Position numbers and translations under genes: made by a program. Positions 15,457-25,372 of a stretch of 64,000 nucleotides of DNA are shown here, one piece after another. This DNA is from UBA3537 sp049889395 (GTDB lineage Bacteria > Bacteroidota > Bacteroidia > Flavobacteriales > Flavobacteriaceae). Under the pieces are notes generated by a model that was given only the letters and a program-made list of their open reading frames with translations, made no database searches and was not told the origin of the DNA. The stretch covers positions 1 through 64,000 of the forward strand of contig JBMHDM010000008.1 of assembly GCA_049889395.1 (NCBI GenBank). The letters run 5' to 3'. Within the stretch, counting starts at the first letter, position 1. The number at the start of each line of letters is the position of its first letter.

Positions 15457-18293
15457 TGTGCTTCTAACCAATTTTCACCGATATCCATTTCGACTTCAAG
15501 GGGTACTGTCATAGTGTAGGCTGACTCCATTTCTGTTTTGATGAGTGTTTTAACACGATCTAATTCGAGTTTGTATACATCAAAAACAAGTTCGTCGTGA
15601 ACTTGCAATAGCATTTTTGTTTGAAAACCGCCTTCACTGAGGCATTTGTGAATATTGACCATAGCAATTTTGATAATATCTGCAGCACTACCTTGAATTG
15701 GAGCATTCACAGCATTTCGCTCTGCAGCCCCCCTTACAACAGCATTTCTAGAGTTAATATCTTTTAAGTAGCGCCTGCGGTCTAGAACAGTTTTGACGTA
15801 TCCGTTTTCTCTTGCAAAATGAATTTGTTGGTCAATAAAGCGTCTAAGCTTGGGGTATGTTTCGTAGTAATTATCAATCAAAGCTTTAGATTCAGATCGG
15901 CTCAAGTTGGTCTGATTACTCAAGCCGAAAGCGGATACCCCATAGATGATTCCAAAATTAACAGTTTTCGCATGACTTCGCTGTTCTCTTGTAACTTCAC
16001 TAATGGGAATATTAAAAACTTTGGATGCTGTTGATGAATGAATATCTTCTCCATTTTTAAAGGCCTGAATCATAGTTTCCTCATTGCTCAATGCGGCAAT
16101 GACGCGTAACTCTATTTGCGAATAGTCAGCAGCCAGCAAAATAAATTCGTTACTTCTAGGCACAAATGCTTTTCTTACTTGACGACCTCGTTCTGTACGA
16201 ATTGGAATATTTTGTAGATTAGGGTTGTTACTGCTCAAACGTCCAGTAGCGGCTACAGTTTGCATATATTCTGTATGAATATGGCCAGAGGATTGAAATA
16301 CCTGATTTGGTAGGGCATCAACATAAGTGTTTTTTAATTTTGTTAAGCCCCGATATTCTAAAATGTTTTGAATGATTTGATGATCTTTTGCGAGGTAAGA
16401 CAATACATCTTCGGCAGTACTGTATTGTCCAGTTTTTGTTTTTTTGGGTTTATCAACTAATTTTAGTTTCTCAAAAAGAATAATGCCGAGTTGTTTTGGG
16501 GAAGCGATATTGAATTCCTCCCCTGCATAGTCATAAATGGACTGTTCTAATGTGTTAATGTCTTTGTCCAACTCATCAGATAATTGTTTTAAAAATTGAA
16601 CATCTAAATTAACACCTTCCGTTTCCATCGAAGCCAACACGTGAATTAATGGAATCTCTATTGTGTTGAAGAGGCTTAGTGTATTGGCATCCGACATTTC
16701 CGATTTGAAATGTTGCGCCAATTGAAAAGTAATATCAGCATCTTCAACAGCATACTCGGTGAGCTCAGCTAGAGCCACCTCTCGCATTGATTTTTGGGTT
16801 TTACCTTTTTTACCAATGAGGTCTTCAATGGGGATTGGTGTATAGTTGAGATAAGTCTCTGCCAAAACAGTCATATTATGACGCCTATCAGGGTTGATAA
16901 GATAGTGGGCTATCATCGTATCAAAAAGTGGACCTTTAACAGATAAGCCATGGTGTTTTAAAACTTTAATATCATATTTTAGATTCTGGCCAATTTTTTC
17001 AATATTAGGATCTTCAAAAAAAGGTCTCAACCTATCAACAAGGATTTGTTTTTTATGTGCTTCAATGGGGAAAGGCAAGAAAAACCCTTTGTGAGATTCC
17101 CACGAAAATGCGATGCCAACTAATTTTGCTTTAAGAGGGTTAAGGTCTGTTGTCTCTGTGTCAAAACATACAGACTTCTGTTGAGTCAATTGCTTCAAAA
17201 ATAAATCCATAGCAAGATCGCTTTCAACAGATTGATAAAAATGTGGAACAGACTTGATGGACATCCGTTTCAAAGAGTCAGTTGCTGGGGGATCAATATC
17301 TGGGTTGTCAAATAGCGAAAATTGCCCAGCTCCAGCTACAGTTTTGTTGGGGTTTTGTTTTGATTGTTGAGTTGGTCTTTCAACTTGATTTTCAGAGTTT
17401 AGATTTTCAGGAGGATTGAATGTCTTTTTGAAGTTTTCGGCTAACCTTCGAAATTCTAATTCTTGAAATAATTCAGTTACTTTATGAAAATCTGGTTGCT
17501 CAAGTTCAAAGCGGTTGGCATTAAAATCTACAGGAACATCCAATAGTATAGTTGCTAGTTTTTTGGACAATAACCCCAATTCTGCATTGGCCTCTACTTT
17601 CTCTTTCATTTTACCTTTCAATTCGTGGCTGTTGGCAATAAGCCCTTCCATACTACCGTATAGTTTTATGAATTTTTTGGCGGTTTTATCTCCAACACCT
17701 GGTAACCCAGGAATATTATCAACAGCATCGCCTTTCATTCCCAAAAAGTCAATGACCTGATGGGGGGTTTCCACTTCAAATTTTTCTTTAACTTCATCGA
17801 TGCCCCAGGTTTCATAGCCCCCTCCAAACATCGGACGGTACATAAAAATATTATCACTAACCAACTGTGCAAAATCCTTGTCTGGTGTTACCATAAAAGT
17901 TTGGAACCCTTCCTTCTCTGCTTTTTTAGCTAAGGTTCCGATGATATCGTCTGCTTCATATCCTTCTTTTACCACCACTGGAATGTGCATTGCTTCTAGT
18001 AGTTTCTGAATGTATGGTACCGCCACTTTAATACCTTCGGGGGTTTCATCTCTGTTGGCCTTATAATCAGGGAAAATTTCGACTCGATCTGCGCTTCCAC
18101 CTTTGTCAAAACATACGGCCAAATAATCGGGACGTTCTCTTTTGATGACGTCTAATAGTGAATTTGTAAATCCTAAAATCGCTGAGGTATCTAATCCTTT
18201 GGAGTTGATTCTAGGGTTTTTGATAAAGGCATAATAACCTCTAAAAATTAGGGCATAAGCATCTAGTAGAAAAAGACGTTTTTGTTGTTGCAT
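15453..18293 (-). CDS. polA: DNA polymerase I
   Basis: This 946-aa repair and lagging-strand polymerase has three intact domains. The N-terminal 5'-3' nuclease (about 1-290) contains LLDAYALIFRGYYAF and YEADDIIGT. The 3'-5' exonuclease (about 350-540) keeps the DxE motif in CFDTETTDL, so proofreading is likely. The A-family polymerase domain contains DYSQIELRVIAAL and the HDELVFDV motif near the end. It starts only 8 nt after the glycosylasparaginase stop on the same strand, and no TAnnTTTG box was found just upstream. It may therefore be read through from the glycan genes or use a promoter inside them. Confidence 0.98.
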   Translation of the reverse strand: MQQQKRLFLLDAYALIFRGYYAFIKNPRINSKGLDTSAILGFTNSLLDVIKRERPDYLAVCFDKGGSADRVEIFPDYKANRDETPEGIKVAVPYIQKLLEAMHIPVVVKEGYEADDIIGTLAKKAEKEGFQTFMVTPDKDFAQLVSDNIFMYRPMFGGGYETWGIDEVKEKFEVETPHQVIDFLGMKGDAVDNIPGLPGVGDKTAKKFIKLYGSMEGLIANSHELKGKMKEKVEANAELGLLSKKLATILLDVPVDFNANRFELEQPDFHKVTELFQELEFRRLAENFKKTFNPPENLNSENQVERPTQQSKQNPNKTVAGAGQFSLFDNPDIDPPATDSLKRMSIKSVPHFYQSVESDLAMDLFLKQLTQQKSVCFDTETTDLNPLKAKLVGIAFSWESHKGFFLPFPIEAHKKQILVDRLRPFFEDPNIEKIGQNLKYDIKVLKHHGLSVKGPLFDTMIAHYLINPDRRHNMTVLAETYLNYTPIPIEDLIGKKGKTQKSMREVALAELTEYAVEDADITFQLAQHFKSEMSDANTLSLFNTIEIPLIHVLASMETEGVNLDVQFLKQLSDELDKDINTLEQSIYDYAGEEFNIASPKQLGIILFEKLKLVDKPKKTKTGQYSTAEDVLSYLAKDHQIIQNILEYRGLTKLKNTYVDALPNQVFQSSGHIHTEYMQTVAATGRLSSNNPNLQNIPIRTERGRQVRKAFVPRSNEFILLAADYSQIELRVIAALSNEETMIQAFKNGEDIHSSTASKVFNIPISEVTREQRSHAKTVNFGIIYGVSAFGLSNQTNLSRSESKALIDNYYETYPKLRRFIDQQIHFARENGYVKTVLDRRRYLKDINSRNAVVRGAAERNAVNAPIQGSAADIIKIAMVNIHKCLSEGGFQTKMLLQVHDELVFDVYKLELDRVKTLIKTEMESAYTMTVPLEVEMDIGENWLEAH

Positions 18294-18301
18294 GGGTTAT
18301 A

Positions 18302-19288
18302 TTATTTTACAAAAAAAGCTGAATTTTTAGTTTGGTTATTACCATTTTGATATTGAGTCATGGTGAAACCTTGATGAATAGCAAAAGATCCTGTTTCGCC
18401 GGTCTTGTTTATGGCGATATATCCAACTTGAAAACTCTTGTAATCATTATCGGGTTTTTGTACAATTCTCGATATGGCTTCCTCACACGCTTGTTGAGGT
18501 GTTTTTCCTTGTCGCATGAGTTCTACTATTAAAAAACTTCCAACAGTTTTTAGGACTTCTTCGCCAAGCCCAGTTGCAACGGCACCACCAATTTCGTTGT
18601 CAATGTATAACCCTGACCCAATAATTGGTGAATCACCTACTCGACCATTCATTTTATAGGCTAATCCACTTGTTGTACAAGCTCCAGAGATATTGCCCTC
18701 TTTATCGATGGCCAACATCCCAATTGTATCATGATTTTCAATATTTATAATGGGTTTGTATTCACTTGTTTGTTTCCAAACTTCCCATGCATTTTTTGAC
18801 GCTTTTGTCAGAAGGTTTTCTTTTTTAAACCCTTTTGATAGGGCAAATTTCTCTGCACCTTTCCCAGCAAGAATCACATGTGGGGTATCTTCCATTACTT
18901 TTCGAGCCACAGAAACAGCATGAGTGATGTTTTGTAAAAACACTACAGCACCATAATCCCCTTTAGAATCCATGATACAGGCATCAAGACTTACGTTGCC
19001 ATCTCGGTCTGGAAGGCCTCCTTTTCCTACAGACTGCCCTTTTTCATTGGCTTCTTCAATACGGCATCCAGCTTCAACAGCATCTAATGCACTGCCTCCA
19101 TTTATTAAAATGTTCCAAGCTTCTTTTGTGGCTGATTTCACATTCCATGTAGCAATCACAGTTGGAAGATTTGAAGCGTTTGAATTATTGATCGGTGTTG
19201 CGATGTTTTCACATCCTAATACAGAATGACTTAAGGCAATTCCAAGCCCCGATAGAGATGTATTTTTAATAAACTGCCTACGTTTCAT
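18302..19288 (-). CDS. Glycosylasparaginase (N4-(beta-N-acetylglucosaminyl)-L-asparaginase)
   Basis: This 328-aa Ntn-hydrolase cleaves the GlcNAc-Asn bond left after N-glycoprotein breakdown, releasing aspartate. Autocleavage should occur before T188 in NHDTIGM, giving alpha and beta chains. The HDT-I-G motif and the downstream GRVGDSPIIGSG substrate loop match the Flavobacterium enzyme. The N-terminus has a twin-arginine motif (RRQFIK) and a possible lipobox (SVLGC), suggesting folded export and lipid anchoring. It lies 3 nt after the transporter gene and 8 nt before polA. A plant-type isoaspartyl peptidase is the main alternative, but motif and context favour glycosylasparaginase. Confidence 0.9.
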   Translation of the reverse strand: MKRRQFIKNTSLSGLGIALSHSVLGCENIATPINNSNASNLPTVIATWNVKSATKEAWNILINGGSALDAVEAGCRIEEANEKGQSVGKGGLPDRDGNVSLDACIMDSKGDYGAVVFLQNITHAVSVARKVMEDTPHVILAGKGAEKFALSKGFKKENLLTKASKNAWEVWKQTSEYKPIINIENHDTIGMLAIDKEGNISGACTTSGLAYKMNGRVGDSPIIGSGLYIDNEIGGAVATGLGEEVLKTVGSFLIVELMRQGKTPQQACEEAISRIVQKPDNDYKSFQVGYIAINKTGETGSFAIHQGFTMTQYQNGNNQTKNSAFFVK

Positions 19289-19291
19289 TTT

Positions 19292-20968
19292 TTAGTCCTT
19301 AGTAATTAATCCTTGGTTTTCAAGAGCCGATTGTGTTCTGAAGGTGTAAAATAACAGGTAAATGAAACATAAAACAGCCAACCAATATGAAGATTGTATA
19401 TTAAAAATATCAGCTAATTTCCCTTGAAGCGGGGGGATAATAGCCCCTCCCAAAATCATCATAATTAAGAAAGCGGATCCTTGGGCGGTATATTTTCCTA
19501 AGCCTGAAATACTCAACGAGAAAATACAAGGCCACATTATAGAGCAAAATAGCCCACCAGAAAGTAAAGCAAAAATGGCTAATTTCCCAGAAGCAAAGAC
19601 ACCAACAATCATTCCTATAGTTCCTAAAACACTAAAAATCTTCATGGTCTTAATAGGATTGTCTTTAGCCAAAAAGAAACCTCCAATTTGAACCGCTACA
19701 CAGATGCTAAATAGCATAATTTCCTCACTTGTATATTGTCCAAAGTTTACAAGAAGGATCACTCCAAAGGCGACGTAAGGGACAATAATTAGGAGCCATT
19801 TCCGTAACCCTTTGCTGGGATTAAAAACGGTGATAGCACCAACCCAACGACCAATCATTAGCCCACCCCAATACAATGAAATAAATGGCGCTATTTCTGC
19901 GTCGTTCATGACTTTTAGCCCCAAAGCGTTTAAGTTATTAATGTTATCAGTAACAGATTTAAGAAGTTCTCCTAAGTTACTTTGAATAGTTACTTCTACA
20001 CCCACATAGGTGAATATAGCGAGCATCCCTAAAACAAGCTGAGGGTATTTCATAGCTCCCCATCCTTGGGCGTTTTTGGTAGCTCTGATATTCGCATAAA
20101 AAACTGAGCCAATAACTGCCAAAAGAGATATAATCAATAGGAAAAGCCTAGTGGTTTCTAAATTTTCTGCATCCAGTTCTGAGCTAGAATTATAGGAGTT
20201 AAAAATTATTCCAAAACAAACCACAATGACTAATGTTAAAAAAATCAGGGTGTTTTTGGCTTTATTGGCAGGTTCGAAACGGTCGTTTGAAGTGGTATTT
20301 GGAAGTTTTTTTGAAAAATGAAATAAGGCAGCTGCAGCTAAAAATAACATTCCAACCCCAATATATAGCAGTTGCACTGTGTTGAGCCTAATTTCGTTCT
20401 TGTATATCATGTCATTTAATTCTTCTCCCGAAAGCGGTGTTGACCCAAAGAGTATCAAAGCAATAACAATTGGACCAATGGTTGTACCAAAAGAATTAAT
20501 CCCTCCAGCTAAATTGAGTCGTTGAGATCCTTTTTCTTTAGAACCTAACGATATAACAAAGGGGTTAGCAGCGGTTTGTTGAAGTGAAAATCCAAGTCCA
20601 ACAATAAAGAGTCCTAGTAAGACCAAATAAAACACTGAAGTTTCACCTTGTTCTGCACCATTAATGAAAGGGTACATAAGCAAAGCTCCAAGAGCTGAAA
20701 TGAGTAATCCATACACAATTCCGGTTTTATACCCCCATCGATTTAAAATGTCTTTTTTAGTGGAACTTGAAAGAATAAAGAGTATCAACGCGCCTAAATA
20801 ATAAGCGCCATAAAATGCAAAATCAACCAACTGAGATTGAAATTGATCGATATTAAAATAAGTTTTACAAAACGGAATAAAAACGCCATTAGAGGCAGCG
20901 ATAAATCCCCAAAAAAAGAAAACAGTTACAAGCGTAGTTAAAGCGGATTGGTTGTTGTTAGTAGTCAT
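19292..20968 (-). CDS. FucP-like major facilitator sugar transporter
   Basis: This 558-aa polytopic inner-membrane protein opens with LVTVFFFWGFIAASNGVF, typical of the FucP/NagP sugar-proton symporters. Other family marks are LGLGFSLQQTAANPFV and SLYWGGLMIGRW. It is roughly 120 residues longer than FucP; the extra part is a central region (about 215-340) with additional hydrophobic helices. It lies between GH92 and the glycosylasparaginase, 6 and 3 nt away. A mannose or GlcNAc substrate is therefore a reasonable inference, but specificity is not shown by the sequence. Confidence 0.87.
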   Translation of the reverse strand: MTTNNNQSALTTLVTVFFFWGFIAASNGVFIPFCKTYFNIDQFQSQLVDFAFYGAYYLGALILFILSSSTKKDILNRWGYKTGIVYGLLISALGALLMYPFINGAEQGETSVFYLVLLGLFIVGLGFSLQQTAANPFVISLGSKEKGSQRLNLAGGINSFGTTIGPIVIALILFGSTPLSGEELNDMIYKNEIRLNTVQLLYIGVGMLFLAAAALFHFSKKLPNTTSNDRFEPANKAKNTLIFLTLVIVVCFGIIFNSYNSSSELDAENLETTRLFLLIISLLAVIGSVFYANIRATKNAQGWGAMKYPQLVLGMLAIFTYVGVEVTIQSNLGELLKSVTDNINNLNALGLKVMNDAEIAPFISLYWGGLMIGRWVGAITVFNPSKGLRKWLLIIVPYVAFGVILLVNFGQYTSEEIMLFSICVAVQIGGFFLAKDNPIKTMKIFSVLGTIGMIVGVFASGKLAIFALLSGGLFCSIMWPCIFSLSISGLGKYTAQGSAFLIMMILGGAIIPPLQGKLADIFNIQSSYWLAVLCFIYLLFYTFRTQSALENQGLITKD

Positions 20969-20974
20969 ATTGGT

Positions 20975-23911
20975 TTAATGTATTAGTATTTCATCGACAA
21001 AAAGCCATCGCCTACCATTGGGGTAGCCTATATGCCATTTGGGTAAATCTCCCTTATTTTTCGCCAAAATTTTAATGTATCTGTATTGTTTGTTAATTGA
21101 GTCAAAATCAATGGTTTTAATGTCTGCATTATCCTTTTTTTTGGTTTCATTTGTAATTATGCTACCAATTGGTTCAAAATTTACGCCGTCAACAGATCCT
21201 AGGCAAATGACTTTATGAGGCAGAAAAATCCAAGATTTCTGATCTTCTAAAAAATTTATTTCTACCAAATGTATTGATTTTTTCTGTCCTAGATCAACAG
21301 TAGCATTTAAATCTGTATCAAAAAAACCTTGCCAAGTTCCAGTTCTAAAATCTTTGGTGCCAACAATACCATCAATGAGTGCATTGGATCCGCCGCCGTT
21401 GTATTGGTTGGCGTACTGACTGTCTAGTTTTATACTCAAGTTGGGATCAATTTCATTAAATGTCGTTTTAATGATGGCGCTTTTGCAATCATTTTTTTTC
21501 GAATATACTTGCAGGTTTGTTGCTTCTGAAATAGGGATTGGTTCAGTGTATTTTTCAAAAGAATGTTGATTTATTTTAAAAAAGATATCAGCTTCAGAAT
21601 CGGCGCATCCCAATTCAATTGTGGTTTTTCCTTTAAAGGCCAAATCTCCAGACGAAATGAAGGGCGCGGGTACAATAAGGTGGTTTTTAATTTCTGTTTT
21701 TGGCAAATCATTACTGGCCGTTGCCCAAGTGGTTGGCTGATTTGTCATGTCGAACTCCAATACACCACCACTCATGATTTCATGATGATAAATGTAGGAT
21801 CTGTTCAATGACTTGCCATTTAGTTTTGCCGATTTAATATAGATGTTATTTTCATTTAAGTTTCGAGTGATAATTTCAAATTGATTTTTATTTTCTAAAT
21901 TAATTTTAACTTGTTCAAATGTTGGTGTACCAATAATATAAGTATTAGAGCCTGGAGTTACGGGATAGAACCCCATACTGCTAAAAATATACCAAGCGCT
22001 CATTTGACCACAATCTTCATTTCCTGAAATACCATCTGGAGAATTACTGTACAGATTGGTCAAAATACTGTGAACTTTTTGTTGAGTTTTATACGGTTTT
22101 CCAACAAAATTATATAAATAGGCCATGTGATGACTGGGTTCATTCCCATGGGCATATTGTCCTATCAGGCCCGTAATATCTGCTTGATTTCTTCCTGAAG
22201 TTTGGCTTTTGGCCAAAAATAAACGGTCCAAATTATTTTCGAATTGCACATGACCACCCAAAAGAGAGACGTATCCTGAGATATCCTGAGGAACATAGTT
22301 ACTGTACTGCCAAGCATTGGCTTCAGTGTAGTTAAAATTGACTTCATATGGATCAAATGGTTTAAACCAAGTATTGTTAAATCGGCCTCTCATAAATTGC
22401 GTTTTTGGGTCGTACACATTTTTATAATATTGTGCTCGCTTAGTAAAGGTCTTATAAATTTGAGCGTATTGTTTATGACTTTGTAGATTTATTTTGGATA
22501 GTTCAAGCGCCATTTGAGCCAATGTCCAGTCGTCGTAGGCATACTCTAAAGTTTTTGAAACCGATTCACTTTCGAATTCAACAGGGATATATCCTAATGA
22601 TTTGTAATATTTTAAGCCTAAATTGTCTTGAGTTGCACTATGAATCATTGCTTCCATAGCTAAGCTGGCATCATAATCCTTAATACCTTTTAAATAAGCA
22701 TCTACAATTACTGGAATAGCATGATAACCAATCATACAGCCAGTGTAATTAGCCGATAAGTCCCAAATAGGTAAAATACCACCCTCTTTGTATTTTGCAA
22801 TAAAGGTATTAATGTAGTCGTTGGTTCTTTTTTGGTCAATGATTGTGTAGAGTGGATGAGCGGCTCTGTAAGTATCCCACAATGAGAAAACAGTATAATA
22901 ATCAAAGGCTTTTGTGGTGTGGATATTTAAATCCATACCTCGGTATCTACCATCTATATCTTGATAAAGATTTGGGGCTAACATACTGTGATACAAAGCC
23001 GTGTAAAAAATTATTTTTTGGTCTAAATTGTTTAAATCAACTTCTATCTTGTGAAGTTCTCTTTCCCATTCATTTTTAGCTTCGGAACGTATCGTCTCAA
23101 AAGATTTTTGACCAATTTCTTGCATTAGATTTCGATGAGCGCCCTGACTATCGACAGCGCTGATACCAATTTTTACTTCAAGTGGTGTGTTTTGAGGGTT
23201 TTCAAATGTAAAAACTGCTTTTTTGGCGTCATTATTTTCAAACTCAGTGGCTATAATAGGATGAGAAAATTGGATGTAGAAGAATAATTTTTGATTAGCC
23301 GCCCATGCCTTTGAATGTCTGTGTCCAGAAATACTGTATTTATCAATGATTTTGATTTCATGTTCGATTAGTTGATCTCTGTGTTCCAAGTCAAGAATGA
23401 TATTTTGATTTTTAGAGTTTTCAAAATGATAGCGATGAATTCCACTTCGTTTTGAAACAGACAACTCTGCTTTGACATTAATACTGTCTAAAAACACACT
23501 GTAGTAGCCGGGTTTTGCGACTTCGTTAGTATGTTGAAACGGGGCACGGTAACCTTTTTTACCATTACTACCGTTATTGAAAAGGGCTTCTCGCGTAGGC
23601 ATCAACAGGATGTCACCATAATCTGAAACACCAGTCCCGCTTAAATGCGTGTGGGAAAATCCATAAATAAAAGAATCGCTGTAGTGATACCCCGAGCAAC
23701 CGTCCCAACCCTCCAAACGAGTATCTGGACTTAATTGCATCATTCCAAACGGTAAAGAGGCCCCTGGGTAGGTGTGACCATGTCCACCAGTACCAATAAA
23801 TGGGTTGACGAAAGCTGTCAAGTCATTGGAATGAACGTCTTTTGGATTCTTTGAAGTTGTACATCCCAACAACAAAATTAAAAGCGAGAAGATCTTTAAT
23901 AGATTACACAT
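20975..23911 (-). CDS. GH92 alpha-mannosidase lipoprotein with C-terminal discoidin-like domain
   Basis: This 978-aa exported glycosidase is expected to trim alpha-linked mannose from N-glycans in a Ca2+-dependent inverting reaction. The ATG at 23911 gives MCNLLKIFSLLILLLGC, a lipoprotein signal; an earlier ATG at 23950 would spoil it. GH92 motifs include NPFIGTGGHGHTYPGASLPF, GCSGYHY, SLWDTYRAAHPL, GNEPSHHMAYLYNF and SGNEDCGQMSAWYIFSSMGF. After about residue 750 come a chitobiase-C-like beta domain and then an F5/8-type C (discoidin) sugar-binding domain (about 840-978). It is first in a tight unit with transporter, glycosylasparaginase and polA. Linkage specificity is not predicted. Confidence 0.95.
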   Translation of the reverse strand: MCNLLKIFSLLILLLGCTTSKNPKDVHSNDLTAFVNPFIGTGGHGHTYPGASLPFGMMQLSPDTRLEGWDGCSGYHYSDSFIYGFSHTHLSGTGVSDYGDILLMPTREALFNNGSNGKKGYRAPFQHTNEVAKPGYYSVFLDSINVKAELSVSKRSGIHRYHFENSKNQNIILDLEHRDQLIEHEIKIIDKYSISGHRHSKAWAANQKLFFYIQFSHPIIATEFENNDAKKAVFTFENPQNTPLEVKIGISAVDSQGAHRNLMQEIGQKSFETIRSEAKNEWERELHKIEVDLNNLDQKIIFYTALYHSMLAPNLYQDIDGRYRGMDLNIHTTKAFDYYTVFSLWDTYRAAHPLYTIIDQKRTNDYINTFIAKYKEGGILPIWDLSANYTGCMIGYHAIPVIVDAYLKGIKDYDASLAMEAMIHSATQDNLGLKYYKSLGYIPVEFESESVSKTLEYAYDDWTLAQMALELSKINLQSHKQYAQIYKTFTKRAQYYKNVYDPKTQFMRGRFNNTWFKPFDPYEVNFNYTEANAWQYSNYVPQDISGYVSLLGGHVQFENNLDRLFLAKSQTSGRNQADITGLIGQYAHGNEPSHHMAYLYNFVGKPYKTQQKVHSILTNLYSNSPDGISGNEDCGQMSAWYIFSSMGFYPVTPGSNTYIIGTPTFEQVKINLENKNQFEIITRNLNENNIYIKSAKLNGKSLNRSYIYHHEIMSGGVLEFDMTNQPTTWATASNDLPKTEIKNHLIVPAPFISSGDLAFKGKTTIELGCADSEADIFFKINQHSFEKYTEPIPISEATNLQVYSKKNDCKSAIIKTTFNEIDPNLSIKLDSQYANQYNGGGSNALIDGIVGTKDFRTGTWQGFFDTDLNATVDLGQKKSIHLVEINFLEDQKSWIFLPHKVICLGSVDGVNFEPIGSIITNETKKKDNADIKTIDFDSINKQYRYIKILAKNKGDLPKWHIGYPNGRRWLFVDEILIH

Positions 23912-24000
23912 ATTGGTTCCAAAAAATAAGATAAAAATTATAGAATTCAAAAACTATAGTTAAATATTTTTATTGGCATAAACTTCCTAAACTTTTGCCT

Positions 24001-24008
24001 TATTTTTG
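24001..24008 (+). promoter_or_regulatory. Putative -7 box of the metallophosphoesterase gene
   Basis: TATTTTTG matches TAnnTTTG and ends 16 nt before the ATG at 24025. A TTG at 23973-23975 is 25 bp away, wider than usual. Confidence 0.45.
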
Positions 24009-24024
24009 CCCATAATTTATTAGA

Positions 24025-25248
24025 ATGCGACTTTTTATTTTTATTGCTGTAGTTTTGGCTTTAGATTTTTATGCCCTTCAAAGTTTTCGAAGTGTCAGTA
24101 AAAACTTTTGGGTAACAACAGCCTACATAGTTGTTTCATTAGGCGTATTTTTAAATTTAGTCTATCAGCTTACAACATTTGACCGAAGTTCTGGAATTAA
24201 CACCAACTTTTACACAGCTTTTGCCTTATTTGTATTGATTTATGTCCCAAAATTTGTGCTGATTGTAACGATGTTTGGGGAAGATATATTTCGGTTTTTT
24301 GATGGCTGTTATAATTTAATAACTTCAAAAACTACCGAACAGAAAACCCTATTTCGAGGACGTAGAAAATTTATAGGTCAGCTAGCCTTAGGCTTGGCTT
24401 CCATTCCTTTTTTTTCCATTCTTTATGGTATAACTAAAGGGAAGTACAACTACAAAGTTCTAAAATACACCTTATTTTTTGAAGATTTGCCCTCTAGTTT
24501 TGACGGCTATCAGATTACACAAATTAGTGACATCCATAGTGGAAGCTTTGACAACAAACAAAAGGTAGAATATGCAGTTGATTTGATAAACCAACAACAG
24601 TCTGATGTGTTATTTTTTACAGGAGATTTAGTAAATAATAAAACTTCAGAAATGGACAATTGGAAAGTAACCTTCTCAAAACTTAAGGCCAAAGATGGAC
24701 TATTTTCAGTTCTTGGGAACCACGATTATGGAGACTATATGCGCTGGCCAAACAAACAGGCCAAAAGTCAAAATTTTCAAGACATGCTGGATCTTCAAAA
24801 AGAAATGGGATTTAATTTACTTTTAAATGAATCCAGATATATTCAAAAGAATGAAGAACGAATCGCTATTGTTGGCGTCGAAAACTGGGGCAAAGGATTT
24901 AAGCAAAAAGGTGATCTAGATCAAGCAGTTTCTGGAATAGAGGCAAATGATTTCAAAATTCTGTTAAGTCATGACCCTTCACACTGGGAATATAAGGTTG
25001 TAGATCATCCTATGCATTTTCATCTAACCTTAAGCGGGCACACACATGGGATGCAATTTGGCATTGAAATTCCTGGATTCATTAAATGGAGCCCGGTCAA
25101 ATGGCGTTATAAATTTTGGGCAGGAATTTACAACAAAGCCGGTCAAGTTTTAAATGTCAATCGCGGATTTGGCTATTTAGCTTTCCCTGGACGAGTGGGC
25201 ATTTGGCCCGAAATTACAGTTATAACACTAAAAAAAGGTAAAGTTTAG
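24025..25248 (+). CDS. Membrane-anchored calcineurin-like metallophosphoesterase
   Basis: This 407-aa protein has three N-terminal transmembrane helices (about 1-20, 30-50 and 70-90) and probably a fourth at about 117-135. A metallophosphatase domain follows. The di-metal motifs are in order: ISDIHSGSFD, FTGDLVNN, LGNHDYG, LLSHDP and LSGHTHGMQFG. The layout resembles YkuE/YaeI-type enzymes, some of which act on lipid-linked phosphates. The actual substrate is unknown. It is transcribed alone, divergent from the GH92 unit. Confidence 0.9.
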   Translation: MRLFIFIAVVLALDFYALQSFRSVSKNFWVTTAYIVVSLGVFLNLVYQLTTFDRSSGINTNFYTAFALFVLIYVPKFVLIVTMFGEDIFRFFDGCYNLITSKTTEQKTLFRGRRKFIGQLALGLASIPFFSILYGITKGKYNYKVLKYTLFFEDLPSSFDGYQITQISDIHSGSFDNKQKVEYAVDLINQQQSDVLFFTGDLVNNKTSEMDNWKVTFSKLKAKDGLFSVLGNHDYGDYMRWPNKQAKSQNFQDMLDLQKEMGFNLLLNESRYIQKNEERIAIVGVENWGKGFKQKGDLDQAVSGIEANDFKILLSHDPSHWEYKVVDHPMHFHLTLSGHTHGMQFGIEIPGFIKWSPVKWRYKFWAGIYNKAGQVLNVNRGFGYLAFPGRVGIWPEITVITLKKGKV

Positions 25249-25372
25249 CTTAAAAATCACCAGAAATCTTCTGAATAAGTCATTTTTTTTGCAAGAATTA
25301 AATAACTTTTTTTAATATTGTATGTACAGTAGTTGATTTTTTCAAGGAAAAAATTAAACCTAAATCTAAAAC

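Noticed and set aside
23912..23950. Longer GH92 start at 23950
   Set aside because: It puts 13 residues before a standard lipoprotein signal.
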